Part shown: one piece after another, positions 1 through 7,694 of the stretch | Layout of the letters: every line of letters starts with the position of its first letter | How positions within the stretch are numbered: position 1 is the stretch's first letter | NCBI GenBank assembly: GCA_017547845.1 | Contig: JAFYNZ010000027.1 | Location: 1-47,557, forward strand | Direction: 5' to 3' | DNA: 47,557 nt | DNA from: Muribaculaceae bacterium | Lineage (GTDB): Bacteria > Bacteroidota > Bacteroidia > Bacteroidales > Muribaculaceae | Translations under genes and position numbers: made by a program | Notes under the pieces: generated by a model | Seen by the model: only the letters and a program-made list of their open reading frames with translations | Told to the model about the DNA's origin: nothing | The model's database searches: none

Positions 1-53
1 CCCAATGAGATGCATAGTCAAAATGAAAAAGAGATTGTAACTTATAGAACGAA

Positions 54-85
54 AAATAACAACACGGCATGCCGTGTTGTTATTT
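54..85 (-). terminator. Loopless perfect palindrome, terminator of dnaK
   Basis: A 32-base perfect inverted repeat with 16-base arms and GCATGC at its centre lies 79 bases past the dnaK stop. Read on the minus strand it is followed by a T-rich run (TTATTTTTC), as expected for an intrinsic terminator. Bases 1-53 show no gene. Confidence 0.75.
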
Positions 86-163
86 AGAAAACTTTTATTA
101 ATTTTGTATCAAATCCTGTAACGTTTTTTCAGGACGACACATATATATTCCTTATGAAGATTT

Positions 164-2053
164 TTACTTCACTTCTTCGAAGTCTACGTCTGTCACTTCG
201 TCGCCGCCTTGGTTGCCGGCATTTGGTTGAGCACCAGGTTGTGGACCGGCTTGTTGTTGAGCTTGATACATTTCTTGTGATGCAGCGTGGAATGCTGTCT
301 CAAGTTCCTTCATTGCAGGCTCGATTGCTGCTACATCTTGTGACTTGTGAGCATCTTTGAGCTTGCTAAGTGCAGCTTCGATAGGAGCTTTCTTGTCTGC
401 AGGAAGCTTATCACCAAGTTCGTTAAGGCTCTTCTCTGTTTGGAAGATCATTGCATCAGCCTTATTGATTGTGTCGATGCGTTCCTTAGCCTTCTTGTCG
501 GCTTCTTCGTTAGCCTTAGCTTCGTCACGCATGCGTTGGATTTCTGCATCGCTAAGACCGCTTGATGCTTCGATACGAATGCTTTGTTCCTTGCCTGTCG
601 CTTTATCCTTAGCCGATACGTTGAGAATACCGTTTGCATCAACTTCGAATGTCACTTCAATCTGTGGCACACCGCGTGGAGCAGGAGCGATGCCACCGAG
701 GTTGAACTCACCGAGAAGCTTGTTGTCAGAGGCCATCGTACGTTCACCTTGGAGAACGCGAATAGATACTTCAGGTTGATTGTCAACAGCTGTTGAGAAC
801 ACTTGGCTCTTACGAGTAGGGATTGTAGTATTGGCATCGATGAGTTTTGTCATCACGCTACCGAGAGTTTCAAGACCGATTGACAAAGGAATCACGTCGA
901 GGAGCAATACGTCTTTAACGTCACCGCTGAGGACACCACCTTGGATTGCAGCACCGACAGCCACTACTTCGTCTGGATTAACACCCTTGTTAGGCTCCTT
1001 ACCGAAGATAGCCTTCACCTTTTGTTGGATTGCAGGGATACGAGTTGAACCACCGACAAGGATTACTTCGTCAATTTCTGATGCGCTATAACCGGCATCC
1101 TTCAATGCAGTGAAGCATGGAGTTTCCACAGCATTAATAAGGCGTTCAGAAAGGAGTTCAAACTTCGCACGAGAAAGAGTCTTAACCAAGTGCTTAGGAC
1201 CTGAAGCTGTAGCAGTGATGTAAGGAAGATTGATTTCAGTTGATGTAGAGCTTGAAAGTTCAATCTTAGCCTTTTCTGCAGCTTCTTTGAGGCGTTGCAT
1301 AGCCATTGGGTCGTTACGCAAGTCGACACCTTCATCATTCTTGAACTCGTCAGCGAGCCAGTCGATGATTACGTGGTCGAAGTCATCACCTCCGAGGTGA
1401 GTATCACCGTTAGTTGACTTCACTTCAAACACGCCATCGCCAAGTTCAAGGATAGAGATATCAAATGTACCACCACCAAGGTCGAACACTGCAATCTTTT
1501 GCTCCTTATCAGACTTGTCAAGACCGTAAGCCAAAGCAGCAGCAGTAGGTTCGTTTACAATACGACGCACCTTAAGACCTGCGATTTCGCCTGCTTCCTT
1601 AGTAGCTTGGCGTTGAGAGTCGTCAAAGTAAGCAGGAACAGTGATGACAGCTTCTGTCACTTCTTGACCGAGATAGTCTTCCGCAGTCTTCTTCATCTTC
1701 TGAAGAATCATAGCAGAGATTTCTTGTGGAGTATATTCGCGAGCGTCGATGTCAACCTTTGGCATATTGTTGTTGCATACGATTTTGTAAGGTACGCGAC
1801 CGATTTCGTCTTTCACCTTTTCGCATGATTCACCCATGAAACGCTTGATTGAATATATTGTGCGAGTAGGGTTGGTTACAGCCTGACGTTTAGCAGGATC
1901 ACCAACTTTGCGTTCGCCACCATCTACAAATGCAACTACAGAAGGAGTTGTGTTTCTACCTTCACTATTAGGAATTACAACAGGATCTTTACCTTCAAGC
2001 ACTGAAACGCATGAATTTGTTGTTCCTAAGTCGATACCAATAATTTTACCCAT
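164..2053 (-). CDS. dnaK: Chaperone DnaK (Hsp70)
   Basis: This is an ATP-driven cytosolic Hsp70 chaperone that folds and protects proteins together with DnaJ and GrpE, neither of which lies in this window. The 629 residues match a full-length DnaK. The N-terminal nucleotide-binding domain opens with the phosphate-1 loop GIDLGTTNS, followed by the phosphate-2 segment DLGGGTFD near residue 197 and the adenosine motif VGGSTRIP near residue 338. The substrate-binding beta domain and helical lid follow, then a Q/G/P-rich linker and the acidic tail [11 protein letters not shown] typical of bacterial DnaK. The gene stands alone with its own terminator. Its upstream region carries no clear TAnnTTTG element and no CIRCE operator, but has a sigma-54-like GG-N10-GC element about 54 bases before the ATG. 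Identification is certain; the mode of regulation is inferred. Confidence 0.99.
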   Translation of the reverse strand: MGKIIGIDLGTTNSCVSVLEGKDPVVIPNSEGRNTTPSVVAFVDGGERKVGDPAKRQAVTNPTRTIYSIKRFMGESCEKVKDEIGRVPYKIVCNNNMPKVDIDAREYTPQEISAMILQKMKKTAEDYLGQEVTEAVITVPAYFDDSQRQATKEAGEIAGLKVRRIVNEPTAAALAYGLDKSDKEQKIAVFDLGGGTFDISILELGDGVFEVKSTNGDTHLGGDDFDHVIIDWLADEFKNDEGVDLRNDPMAMQRLKEAAEKAKIELSSSTSTEINLPYITATASGPKHLVKTLSRAKFELLSERLINAVETPCFTALKDAGYSASEIDEVILVGGSTRIPAIQQKVKAIFGKEPNKGVNPDEVVAVGAAIQGGVLSGDVKDVLLLDVIPLSIGLETLGSVMTKLIDANTTIPTRKSQVFSTAVDNQPEVSIRVLQGERTMASDNKLLGEFNLGGIAPAPRGVPQIEVTFEVDANGILNVSAKDKATGKEQSIRIEASSGLSDAEIQRMRDEAKANEEADKKAKERIDTINKADAMIFQTEKSLNELGDKLPADKKAPIEAALSKLKDAHKSQDVAAIEPAMKELETAFHAASQEMYQAQQQAGPQPGAQPNAGNQGGDEVTDVDFEEVK

Positions 2054-2106
2054 GATTTAGAATATTTTATTGTTGTTATTAATTTCTTTATTTTTGCAGC
2101 ATATAT

Positions 2107-2122
2107 TGCAATGCTGTCACCA
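2107..2122 (-). promoter_or_regulatory. Candidate sigma-54 (-24/-12) promoter of dnaK
   Basis: On the minus strand the sequence reads TGGTGACAGCATTGCA, which has GG and GC separated by 10 bases as in the RpoN consensus TGGCAC-N5-TTGC. The predicted start near 2096 gives a leader of about 43 bases. No good TAnnTTTG housekeeping element was found upstream of dnaK. Part of the element also lies in the inverted repeat CAGCAT-N8-ATGCTG (2097-2116), so a repressor site is an alternative reading. Confidence 0.5.
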
Positions 2123-2320
2123 TAATAACAAATCATGTGCTAAATGTTTTAATCAAAATTGCAGATTTAGAAAAATTTAATCTAATACACTGAATATCAA
2201 CGACTAGTATTACAGTTTGTTAAAATCATAGAAACATTTCAACGATGTGACATGTATGACAATTTGCATGAAATAATGTCAGTTTTTGTCCTCAACGATA
2301 GAATAATGCACGACATATGA

Positions 2321-2352
2321 CTTGCCTATTCGACATAAAAGACTTAAATTTG
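2321..2352 (+). promoter_or_regulatory. Bacteroidetes -33/-7 promoter for the lipoprotein nitroreductase
   Basis: CTTG at 2321-2324, exactly 20 bases, then TAAATTTG at 2345-2352. This fits the Bacteroidetes primary sigma consensus. A start of transcription near 2357 lies downstream of an ATG at 2317, so translation must begin at the ATG at 2374. Confidence 0.75.
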
Positions 2353-2373
2353 CAGAAATTAATCTCTAATATT

Positions 2374-2991
2374 ATGGTAAAGAATATAAAGAAACTCGCT
2401 ATTTGGTCGTTTGCGTCAATGATGACAATCGGTGCAGTATCATGCGGTGGTCATGACCAACAACCAACATCAAATCCGGTAAATCCTGCAATCGATTGTA
2501 TCATGACACGCAAAAGCGTACGCCAATTTGCGAACAGAGAAGTCTCAGCAGAAACTATTGAAACTCTACTCAAAGCAGGTATGGCAGCACCTTCAGCCAT
2601 GAACAAGCAACCATGGAAATTCGTAGTCGTTCAAGACAAACAATTGCTTAAAACACTTGCCGACACAATGCCAAATATAAGAACCTCAACAGCTCCATTG
2701 GCAATCGTGGTGTGTGGCGATATGACAAAGGCTCTTGATGGTGACGCACGCGATTTTTGGGTGCAAGACTGCTCTGCTGCAACTCAAAACATCTTACTCG
2801 CTGCGCACTCTATGGGATTAGGTGCAGTGTGGAATGGACTATATCCCGACCTTCCAAGATGTAAATTCATCTCCAATCTTCTCCAAATTGAAAACCGATA
2901 TATTCCTTTATGCGTAGTCCCTGTCGGATATCCTAATGAAAATCCGGAAGTAAAAAACAAGTGGAATCCTGAAAACGTAATCTATAAATAA
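2374..2991 (+). CDS. Nitroreductase-family protein with lipoprotein signal
   Basis: This is a 205-residue FMN-dependent nitroreductase-fold oxidoreductase; the family reduces nitro groups, quinones or flavins with NAD(P)H. The family N-terminal segment is plain: TRKSVRQF, then APSAMNKQPWKF, which form the FMN site, and later GLGAVWNG near residue 150. In front of it is a signal sequence with lysines, a hydrophobic stretch and AVSC followed by GG, which looks like a lipobox, so the enzyme is probably exported and lipid-anchored. I prefer the ATG at 2374 because the promoter overlaps the longer frame and because the signal peptide then begins properly. It converges on a second, cytoplasmic-type nitroreductase across a shared terminator. 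The substrate is unknown. Confidence 0.88.
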   Translation: MVKNIKKLAIWSFASMMTIGAVSCGGHDQQPTSNPVNPAIDCIMTRKSVRQFANREVSAETIETLLKAGMAAPSAMNKQPWKFVVVQDKQLLKTLADTMPNIRTSTAPLAIVVCGDMTKALDGDARDFWVQDCSAATQNILLAAHSMGLGAVWNGLYPDLPRCKFISNLLQIENRYIPLCVVPVGYPNENPEVKNKWNPENVIYK

Positions 2992-3009
2992 AACCACACA
3001 TAAAACAAA

Positions 3010-3034
3010 AAAAGCCCGAGCAATTCGGGCTTTT
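3010..3034. terminator. Bidirectional terminator between convergent nitroreductases
   Basis: AAAAGCCCGA and TCGGGCTTTT form a 10-bp stem with a short loop, flanked by A-rich and T-rich runs, so it can end transcription from both sides. Confidence 0.9.
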
Positions 3035-3056
3035 CTCTTTATATTAATATAGGAAG

Positions 3057-3647
3057 TTACTTAATCAATAGTTCTGACAATGGACGCTTAGGCACATAGT
3101 GCTTTTGATTTTCGTCTCTATAGTATTTGAAATCAGCATCAGGCTCACCATTCATATCGACCAATTCGATTTCCTCCACAGGATAACCCAAAGCGAGGAC
3201 ATATCTTGGCACCATATTCTTAGGAAGGTTGAGAGACTCCGACAACTTCTGTGTTTTAAACGACTTAATGATACATCCACCCATACCGAGAGCCGTTGCG
3301 CCAAGAGTGATTGCTTCCAAATGGATACCATCACAACATAAGCAGTTAGGACCGAAATGAGTGTCGAGACATTGCACGATGTAGGCAGTCGGGCGTTCTT
3401 CAGGGATAGGGCCATCCCAATCTTCAAGGTATCCAGCCCACCACAATGTCTGGAAAATTGCATCACACTCGTCTTTATCAGTGACAATTCTGTATTTCAA
3501 TGGCTGCGCATTTCTACCAGATGCACAGTAACGTGTAAGATTCACCAATTGCTTCAAAGTTTCTTCAGAAATCTCCTTTGAAGCATCAAATCTACGATAA
3601 CTGCGATTGAGTAAAAGTAGCTCGCTCAATTTATTAAAAGTTTCCAT
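3057..3647 (-). CDS. Nitroreductase-family protein (cytoplasmic)
   Basis: This 196-residue nitroreductase-like flavoprotein has no signal peptide. The N-terminal FMN-contacting segment is NRSYRRFD near residue 14 and ARYCASGRNAQPL-like sequence near residues 38-50 (CASGRNAQPLKY). A C-terminal half follows with EAITLGATALGMGGCII and ALGYPVEE, which are usual in the family. It has several cysteines (a CLCCDG cluster near residue 100) that are not a known catalytic feature. It is convergent with the lipoprotein nitroreductase but only distantly similar to it. The likely role is NAD(P)H-dependent reduction of nitro compounds or quinones; the substrate cannot be told from sequence. Confidence 0.88.
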   Translation of the reverse strand: METFNKLSELLLLNRSYRRFDASKEISEETLKQLVNLTRYCASGRNAQPLKYRIVTDKDECDAIFQTLWWAGYLEDWDGPIPEERPTAYIVQCLDTHFGPNCLCCDGIHLEAITLGATALGMGGCIIKSFKTQKLSESLNLPKNMVPRYVLALGYPVEEIELVDMNGEPDADFKYYRDENQKHYVPKRPLSELLIK

Positions 3648-3672
3648 ATTGATTAGATTTAAAAATTTGGGA

Positions 3673-3702
3673 CTAAGTTAACTAAAATTTTTGAAATCTC
3701 AA
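3673..3702 (-). promoter_or_regulatory. Possible promoter of the cytoplasmic nitroreductase
   Basis: On the minus strand TTG, 19 bases, then TAACTTAG, one mismatch from TAnnTTTG. It lies about 25 bases upstream of the ATG. Confidence 0.35.
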
Positions 3703-3745
3703 CCATCAATTTAACATTTTCTGCAATATTTCTTTGCAATTAACA

Positions 3746-4144
3746 TTAAAGCATATAAAAACAATCTTTAATGTATGGTATATTTCGCATGATCCACCAT
3801 AAAATAATTAATGCTAACACTACTTTTACAACCTTTGGGTGCTGAACATAATAACTCATTTTCGAGACTATTTCTGATTTGCAAAATGTGGTAATTGCAA
3901 CAGCCCAAAAATAAGGAATAGAAATCAAAAGAAAATAGTTATAGCGCAAAGCAGTCACTACATCTCCATTTAAGAGGGTATGAATCGCTCTTTGAATACC
4001 ACAAGCAGGACAATCATACCCTGTCAAATATTTAAACATACACTTGGGAACAAATACTGACGTTGTAGGATTTACCAACACTAAGAAGACCAGTACCAGT
4101 GTAACCATTACTCCTAGCCCAAGTATGTAGAATTTACGACTCAC
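3746..4144 (-). CDS. DUF2752 family membrane protein
   Basis: A 132-residue membrane protein of the DUF2752 family, recognised by the CPACGIQRA motif (family CPxCGxTR) near residues 45-53, preceded by a first transmembrane segment (about residues 6-26) and followed by two more (about 68-88 and 107-125). Family members are small inner-membrane proteins of unknown function, common in Bacteroidetes and often beside CD225/dispanin genes, as here. The only plausible start in this frame is GTG; there is no in-frame ATG between the upstream stop and the conserved part. It lies 71 bases downstream of the CD225-like gene in the same direction and is probably co-transcribed with it. Confidence 0.8.
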   Translation of the reverse strand: MSRKFYILGLGVMVTLVLVFLVLVNPTTSVFVPKCMFKYLTGYDCPACGIQRAIHTLLNGDVVTALRYNYFLLISIPYFWAVAITTFCKSEIVSKMSYYVQHPKVVKVVLALIILWWIMRNIPYIKDCFYML

Positions 4145-4215
4145 AACAAGTCCTATTTGTGAGAAAACATTAAGATTATAAACAAAGGATATTCATCAAC
4201 CTTTTTTCTCTAATA

Positions 4216-4497
4216 TTACATCAATTCGGCAGAAACACCGATTGCAACTAAAATCACATAAAGTATTATATAAAGTAGACTTCCTACCAAACCTACAATT
4301 GCAGAAATCTTAGCCCACTTTTTAGCATCATTTGATGCTTGAATTGCTTCGGCATGATTTCCAGCATACCACAACGAATCAACCTTTGACGATTTTACAA
4401 TTGCAACAATACCAAATGGCAAGCAGCATAACAATGTCGAAAGAATTGCCCAAACTAAGTAAGTAATTGTCAGGCTTTTGAGACATTTGAGGTCCAT
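4216..4497 (-). CDS. CD225/dispanin-like protein, probably frameshifted near its N-terminus
   Basis: The 93-residue frame contains the CD225/dispanin (IFITM-related) core: a first membrane segment with LSTLLCCLPFGIVAIV, the loop SSKVDSLWYAGNHAEA, and a second membrane segment near the C-terminus. The bacterial family is of unknown function. The first 12 residues do not look like the family. In the neighbouring frame an ATG at 4534 encodes a Pro/Gln/Asn-rich head ending in QKPDNY, the usual lead-in to LVWAIL in this family. The two frames would join if one copy of a tandem AAGT (4457-4464) were removed, giving 104 residues. So either the gene is broken by a 4-bp duplication or translation starts at 4497 and yields a shorter protein. 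It probably shares a transcript with the DUF2752 gene. Confidence 0.75.
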   Translation of the reverse strand: MDLKCLKSLTITYLVWAILSTLLCCLPFGIVAIVKSSKVDSLWYAGNHAEAIQASNDAKKWAKISAIVGLVGSLLYIILYVILVAIGVSAELM

Positions 4498-4573
4498 TAG
4501 GATTGATAGGACCTTGATTTTGTAAAGTATCCATATAAAGAATTACAATCACTTCGACCCCATAAGCGAAACT

Positions 4574-4815
4574 AATTAATAAAGAAAGTGTGAGGTCGAT
4601 TAGTTTTATTTAAATAGAGGTTCTGGAATACCTTGGAACAAATAAAACAATACCCCACACCCGTATTGGGTATGGCGATATTATTCGCCATAAGATATGC
4701 CAATACAAGGTGACGAGTGTGTTGCTTCCCTGTTCCAATGAAATTTTCCAGATTTCTATTTAAAGGTATAGCTAATACACTTTCACTAATATGTAAGAAG
4801 CTTGCTTTTGCAAGT
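4574..4815 (-). ncRNA. Long imperfect hairpin RNA candidate (6S-like fold or structured leader)
   Basis: The stretch is a roughly 220-base imperfect inverted repeat. Paired blocks from outside in are 4609-4618 with 4755-4764 (10 bp), 4622-4628 with 4746-4752, 4633-4640 with 4731-4738, then an open central bubble, then 4663-4669 with 4700-4706 and 4671-4677 with 4686-4692 closing an 8-base loop. A promoter with exact spacing lies just upstream on the minus strand, predicting a start near 4815. One long helix interrupted by a central bubble resembles 6S RNA, but it may equally be the 5' leader of the CD225 gene or a degenerate inverted duplication. No T-rich terminator was seen before the CD225 gene, which favours a leader. 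Confidence 0.45.
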
Positions 4816-4820
4816 TTGTG

Positions 4821-4851
4821 CAAAATTAATAAAACAAGTTCAATTACACAA
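4821..4851 (-). promoter_or_regulatory. Promoter of the hairpin RNA / CD225-DUF2752 unit
   Basis: On the minus strand TTG (4851-4849), exactly 20 bases, then TAATTTTG (4828-4821): a near-perfect Bacteroidetes promoter pointing into the inverted repeat. Confidence 0.7.
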
Positions 4852-4880
4852 TATTTTTTACCAATAAATCGATAAAAAAT

Positions 4881-4911
4881 AGGGTAGGAACAAAATTAAT
4901 TCCTACCCTAA
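4881..4911 (-). terminator. Terminator of the MFS transporter gene
   Basis: TAGGGTAGGAA and TTCCTACCCTA form an 11-bp stem with a short A-rich loop, 20 bases past the stop of the MFS gene. On the minus strand it is followed by TTTTTTATCG. Confidence 0.75.
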
Positions 4912-4930
4912 AATTGATATTTTTAACAGA

Positions 4931-6724
4931 TTATTCTGCTTTTTCGCTGTTTTCTTCCTTGATGATGCTGACACAGAGTGCACCGATTGCAAGTGAAATA
5001 CCTGCGATAATCATCATGATATATTGAGGTGCAAGTTGTCCCGGAGTGCTGAACAATGAGAGAATCCAACCACCAGCCAATGCACCAATGATTTGTGGCA
5101 AGCAGATTGAGCAGTTGAATAAACCGAGATAAGCACCGATGTTACCACCCTTCAACGAGTTAGTGAGGATTGTAAATGGCCATGCCAACATCGCTGCCCA
5201 TGCGCAACCAATGAGGAAGAACGCGATGAACAACATGTATTGATTTTGAATCAAACCTGCAAGCACAAAGCCGACTGCACCAAGAACAAGGCTGAGTGAA
5301 TAAGAGAATTTACGGCTACGGAAGCGTGGAAGAACGATAGCCCAAAGCACCGAACCGATAGCTTGAACAGCAAACAAGATACCTACCCAGTCACCTGCGG
5401 CATTATATTGTGGAGATGCTGTGTTAAGATCGATCTTTGTCTCATATTTGCAAGAGTTTGCATCTGATATCTGATGAACTTCTGCTTCCTCTACGACAGT
5501 CTTACCGGTCTTTTTGTCTACTGCTACGATGCCTGCAGTCGTAAGACGGAAACCACCCTTAATCTGAGAGAGGTAATCCTTGATAAACACATCGCCTGTC
5601 ACAGGAGTTTCAACACCATCAATCACAAGCTTGTCGCTTGGTTGAGCCACCTTTTGTCCGAATGTAGCAAGAGGCTTACCGGTCGCAGGATTGAATACTA
5701 CAAAATGATTGTTAACAATAGTGTCACCATTAAGTGCGACAGTTGAAGCCGAGTGGAATACACCACCGATTTCAACACCTTCTACAAGTGCCTGACCATT
5801 TTCGACAATCTTCACAGTGTCGTTAATGAGAAGATATTTAGCAGAGTAACTCTTTGATCCGTCATTGATAGCTGCAATCTTTTCAATTTCAGGCGTGTCA
5901 AATGCGTTCTTTGCAACAGTGCCATTGGTGTATGTCCACATGAAAAGGAATGCAAACCAGCAGAAGAATTGTACAAGACCGACTGTCCAGAATGTCTTAG
6001 GAGCATTTACAAGAAGTTTGATAACATTGGTCTTTTCCTTCTTCTCTTGGTTGATGCCATTATATTCAGCATACAATTGTGGAGGCCACTCCTTAATCTT
6101 TGCAAGCGAATAGATTACGCAGACCAAAAGAATAGCCGCACCTATATAAAATGAGTAGATTACAGTTTCAGGGACAACACCATCAGGAGCAGTCGACTTA
6201 AAACCAATCCATGTCAACACGAATGGGAAGATATAGCCGACGATACTACCGGCATTGCACAAGAAACTCTGAATAGAGTAGGCGAGACCTTTCTGCTTTT
6301 CATTTACCATATCTCCGACAAGCATCTTAAATGGTTGCATTGCCATATTGATAGATGTGTCGAGAAGCATCAATGCAAACAATCCGACAAGGATAGCACT
6401 TGAGATTGTCAATCCGAAACTACCTGCATTAGGGAGCAAGCACATCACTAAGACAGCGATTGCCGCACCAAAGATGAGGTAAGGAAGACGACGACCAAAT
6501 CTGTTCCATGTCTTATCACTCATTGTGCCGACAATAGGCTGAACGATAAGTCCCATTAATGGAGGGAGAATCCAAAAGTAACTCAAATCGTGAGGGTCAG
6601 CTCCGATAGTCGCAAAAATACGAGATACGTTTGCGCTTTGTAGAGCATAAGCAATCTGAACACCAAAGAATCCGAAACTGAGATTCCATAGTTTCCAGAA
6701 GCCTAAATCTGGTTTTGTTTTCAT
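4931..6724 (-). CDS. SLC45-like MFS sugar transporter with large periplasmic insert
   Basis: A 597-residue major facilitator with homology to the SLC45/plant sucrose transporter group. The family loop between the second and third helices is seen as DKTWNRFGRRLPY near residues 70-82, and the N-terminal signature FGFFGVQIAYALQ at residues 18-30. Predicted helices occupy about 8-270 (seven) and 445-590 (five). Between helix 7 and helix 8 sits an extra, soluble, beta-rich segment of about 165 residues (275-443), which should lie in the periplasm if the N-terminus is cytoplasmic. Ordinary members of this size class are about 430-460 residues. It lies 36 bases downstream of nfo in the same direction. 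The likely role is proton-coupled uptake of a disaccharide or similar sugar; the substrate is not evident. Confidence 0.88.
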   Translation of the reverse strand: MKTKPDLGFWKLWNLSFGFFGVQIAYALQSANVSRIFATIGADPHDLSYFWILPPLMGLIVQPIVGTMSDKTWNRFGRRLPYLIFGAAIAVLVMCLLPNAGSFGLTISSAILVGLFALMLLDTSINMAMQPFKMLVGDMVNEKQKGLAYSIQSFLCNAGSIVGYIFPFVLTWIGFKSTAPDGVVPETVIYSFYIGAAILLVCVIYSLAKIKEWPPQLYAEYNGINQEKKEKTNVIKLLVNAPKTFWTVGLVQFFCWFAFLFMWTYTNGTVAKNAFDTPEIEKIAAINDGSKSYSAKYLLINDTVKIVENGQALVEGVEIGGVFHSASTVALNGDTIVNNHFVVFNPATGKPLATFGQKVAQPSDKLVIDGVETPVTGDVFIKDYLSQIKGGFRLTTAGIVAVDKKTGKTVVEEAEVHQISDANSCKYETKIDLNTASPQYNAAGDWVGILFAVQAIGSVLWAIVLPRFRSRKFSYSLSLVLGAVGFVLAGLIQNQYMLFIAFFLIGCAWAAMLAWPFTILTNSLKGGNIGAYLGLFNCSICLPQIIGALAGGWILSLFSTPGQLAPQYIMMIIAGISLAIGALCVSIIKEENSEKAE

Positions 6725-6760
6725 GTTTAAGAATTTATTAGTTAATTTATTAATTTTCTT

Positions 6761-7606
6761 TTATTTAGCGATCTGTGAATATAGCCAACTGATTTCTTCA
6801 GTCCAAATTTCCTCATTAGGTGTCTCAAGTATAAGTGGCATATCGTCAAATCGAGGATCATTGACCAATCGTGTAAAAAAGTCACGCCCTAGAGTGCCTT
6901 CTCCGATGCTTGCATGCCTATCGACTCTTGACCCCAATTCTTTTTTGTCGTCGTTGATATGCATACCCTTTAGATAATGAGCACCGATTATATTATCGAA
7001 ATCTGCCCACACTTTTTGATACTGAGTCTCATCAAGCAGATCATATCCGGCTGAATATGCGTGACATGTGTCTATACAAACACCAATTCTGCTTTTATCC
7101 TCCACTTTATCGATTATGTGTGCAATCTGCTCAAAAGTGTGACCAAGGTTGGAACCTTGTCCAGCCGTGTTCTCTATCACAGCTGTCACTCCGGTTGTGA
7201 CATCTAAAGTTAAATTGATTGACTCGGCAATTCTATCAAGGCAGGCATCTGTATCAATCTGATTCAGATGGCTTCCAGGATGAAAATTGAGTAAGGATAG
7301 TCCAAGTTGCTCGCATCGGCGGAACTCATCGAGAAATGCATCTCGCGACTTCTTTAGCGCATCAGCGTCAGGACTACCAAGATTTATCAAGAAACTGTCA
7401 TGGGGTAGGATATGACGAGATTCAAAGCCGTATTGGATACAATCGGCCTTGAATTTAGCAGCATCTTTATCAGATATAGGCTTTGAAACCCATCGTGACG
7501 CATTGCGTGTAAAGAGAGCAAAAGACTTTGCTCCTATTTCATACGCTCGCAAAGGCGTGTGTTGCACTCCACCTGTTGCACTGACATGTGCTCCAATAAA
7601 CTTCAT
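6761..7606 (-). CDS. nfo: Endonuclease IV (AP endonuclease)
   Basis: This 281-residue TIM-barrel enzyme cleaves DNA 5' of abasic sites in base excision repair using three zinc ions. The sequence has the family landmarks in order: GAHVSATGG at the N-terminus, [10 protein letters not shown] near residue 69, NFHPGSH near 107, [11 protein letters not shown] near 143, [13 protein letters not shown] near 178, [16 protein letters not shown] near 216-231 and LETPN near 260, which supply the metal-ligand His, Asp and Glu residues. The length is normal. It is the first gene of a probable two-gene unit with the MFS transporter. The functional link between them is unclear and probably only positional. 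Confidence 0.98.
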   Translation of the reverse strand: MKFIGAHVSATGGVQHTPLRAYEIGAKSFALFTRNASRWVSKPISDKDAAKFKADCIQYGFESRHILPHDSFLINLGSPDADALKKSRDAFLDEFRRCEQLGLSLLNFHPGSHLNQIDTDACLDRIAESINLTLDVTTGVTAVIENTAGQGSNLGHTFEQIAHIIDKVEDKSRIGVCIDTCHAYSAGYDLLDETQYQKVWADFDNIIGAHYLKGMHINDDKKELGSRVDRHASIGEGTLGRDFFTRLVNDPRFDDMPLILETPNEEIWTEEISWLYSQIAK

Positions 7607-7638
7607 AAACTAATGACTATTTCACTTGAAAAACAGCA

Positions 7639-7646
7639 CAAAATTA
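7639..7646 (-). promoter_or_regulatory. -7 element of the nfo-MFS unit
   Basis: TAATTTTG on the minus strand, 33 bases before the nfo ATG. The -33 part is not clear. Confidence 0.5.
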
Positions 7647-7678
7647 ATAAAAAATTTTCGTATCTGAGAAAAAAGATT

Positions 7679-7686
7679 TACCTTTA
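7679..7686 (+). promoter_or_regulatory. Possible -7 element of the methyltransferase-radA-helicase unit
   Basis: TACCTTTA, one mismatch from TAnnTTTG, 9 bases before the ATG at 7695, with TTTCG about 19 bases upstream. The leader would be very short. Confidence 0.35.
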
Positions 7687-7694
7687 TTGCTGAA

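Larger units (their letters stand above)
2054..2373. other. Divergent intergenic region dnaK / nitroreductase
   Basis: This 320-base gene-free stretch holds the dnaK candidate sigma-54 element (2107-2122), a pair of TGACA direct repeats (TGACA-TGTA-TGACA within 2246-2261) about 130 bases upstream of it, and the plus-strand promoter of the nitroreductase (2321-2352). No RNA gene or further reading frame with coding character was seen. Confidence 0.6.
4498..4930. other. Gene-free stretch between CD225-like gene and MFS transporter
   Basis: These 433 bases contain the CD225 upstream frame (4498-4534), the long inverted-repeat RNA candidate (4574-4815) and its promoter (4821-4851). The remaining A+T-rich 4852-4930 shows only a weak hairpin around 4880-4915 (TAGGGTAGGAA with TTCCTACCCTA) suited to terminating the MFS gene on the minus strand. 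Confidence 0.6.

Noticed and set aside
2054-2320. CIRCE operator for HrcA control of dnaK
   Set aside because: No TTAGCACTC-N9-GAGTGCTAA or close variant is present; the inverted repeat CAGCAT-N8-ATGCTG does not match.
4572-4823. An 83-codon minus-strand frame between the CD225-like and MFS genes
   Set aside because: It begins at a TTG inside the -7 element of a promoter and runs through the long inverted repeat. The protein resembles nothing I know, and the constraint seen is on pairing, not on codons.
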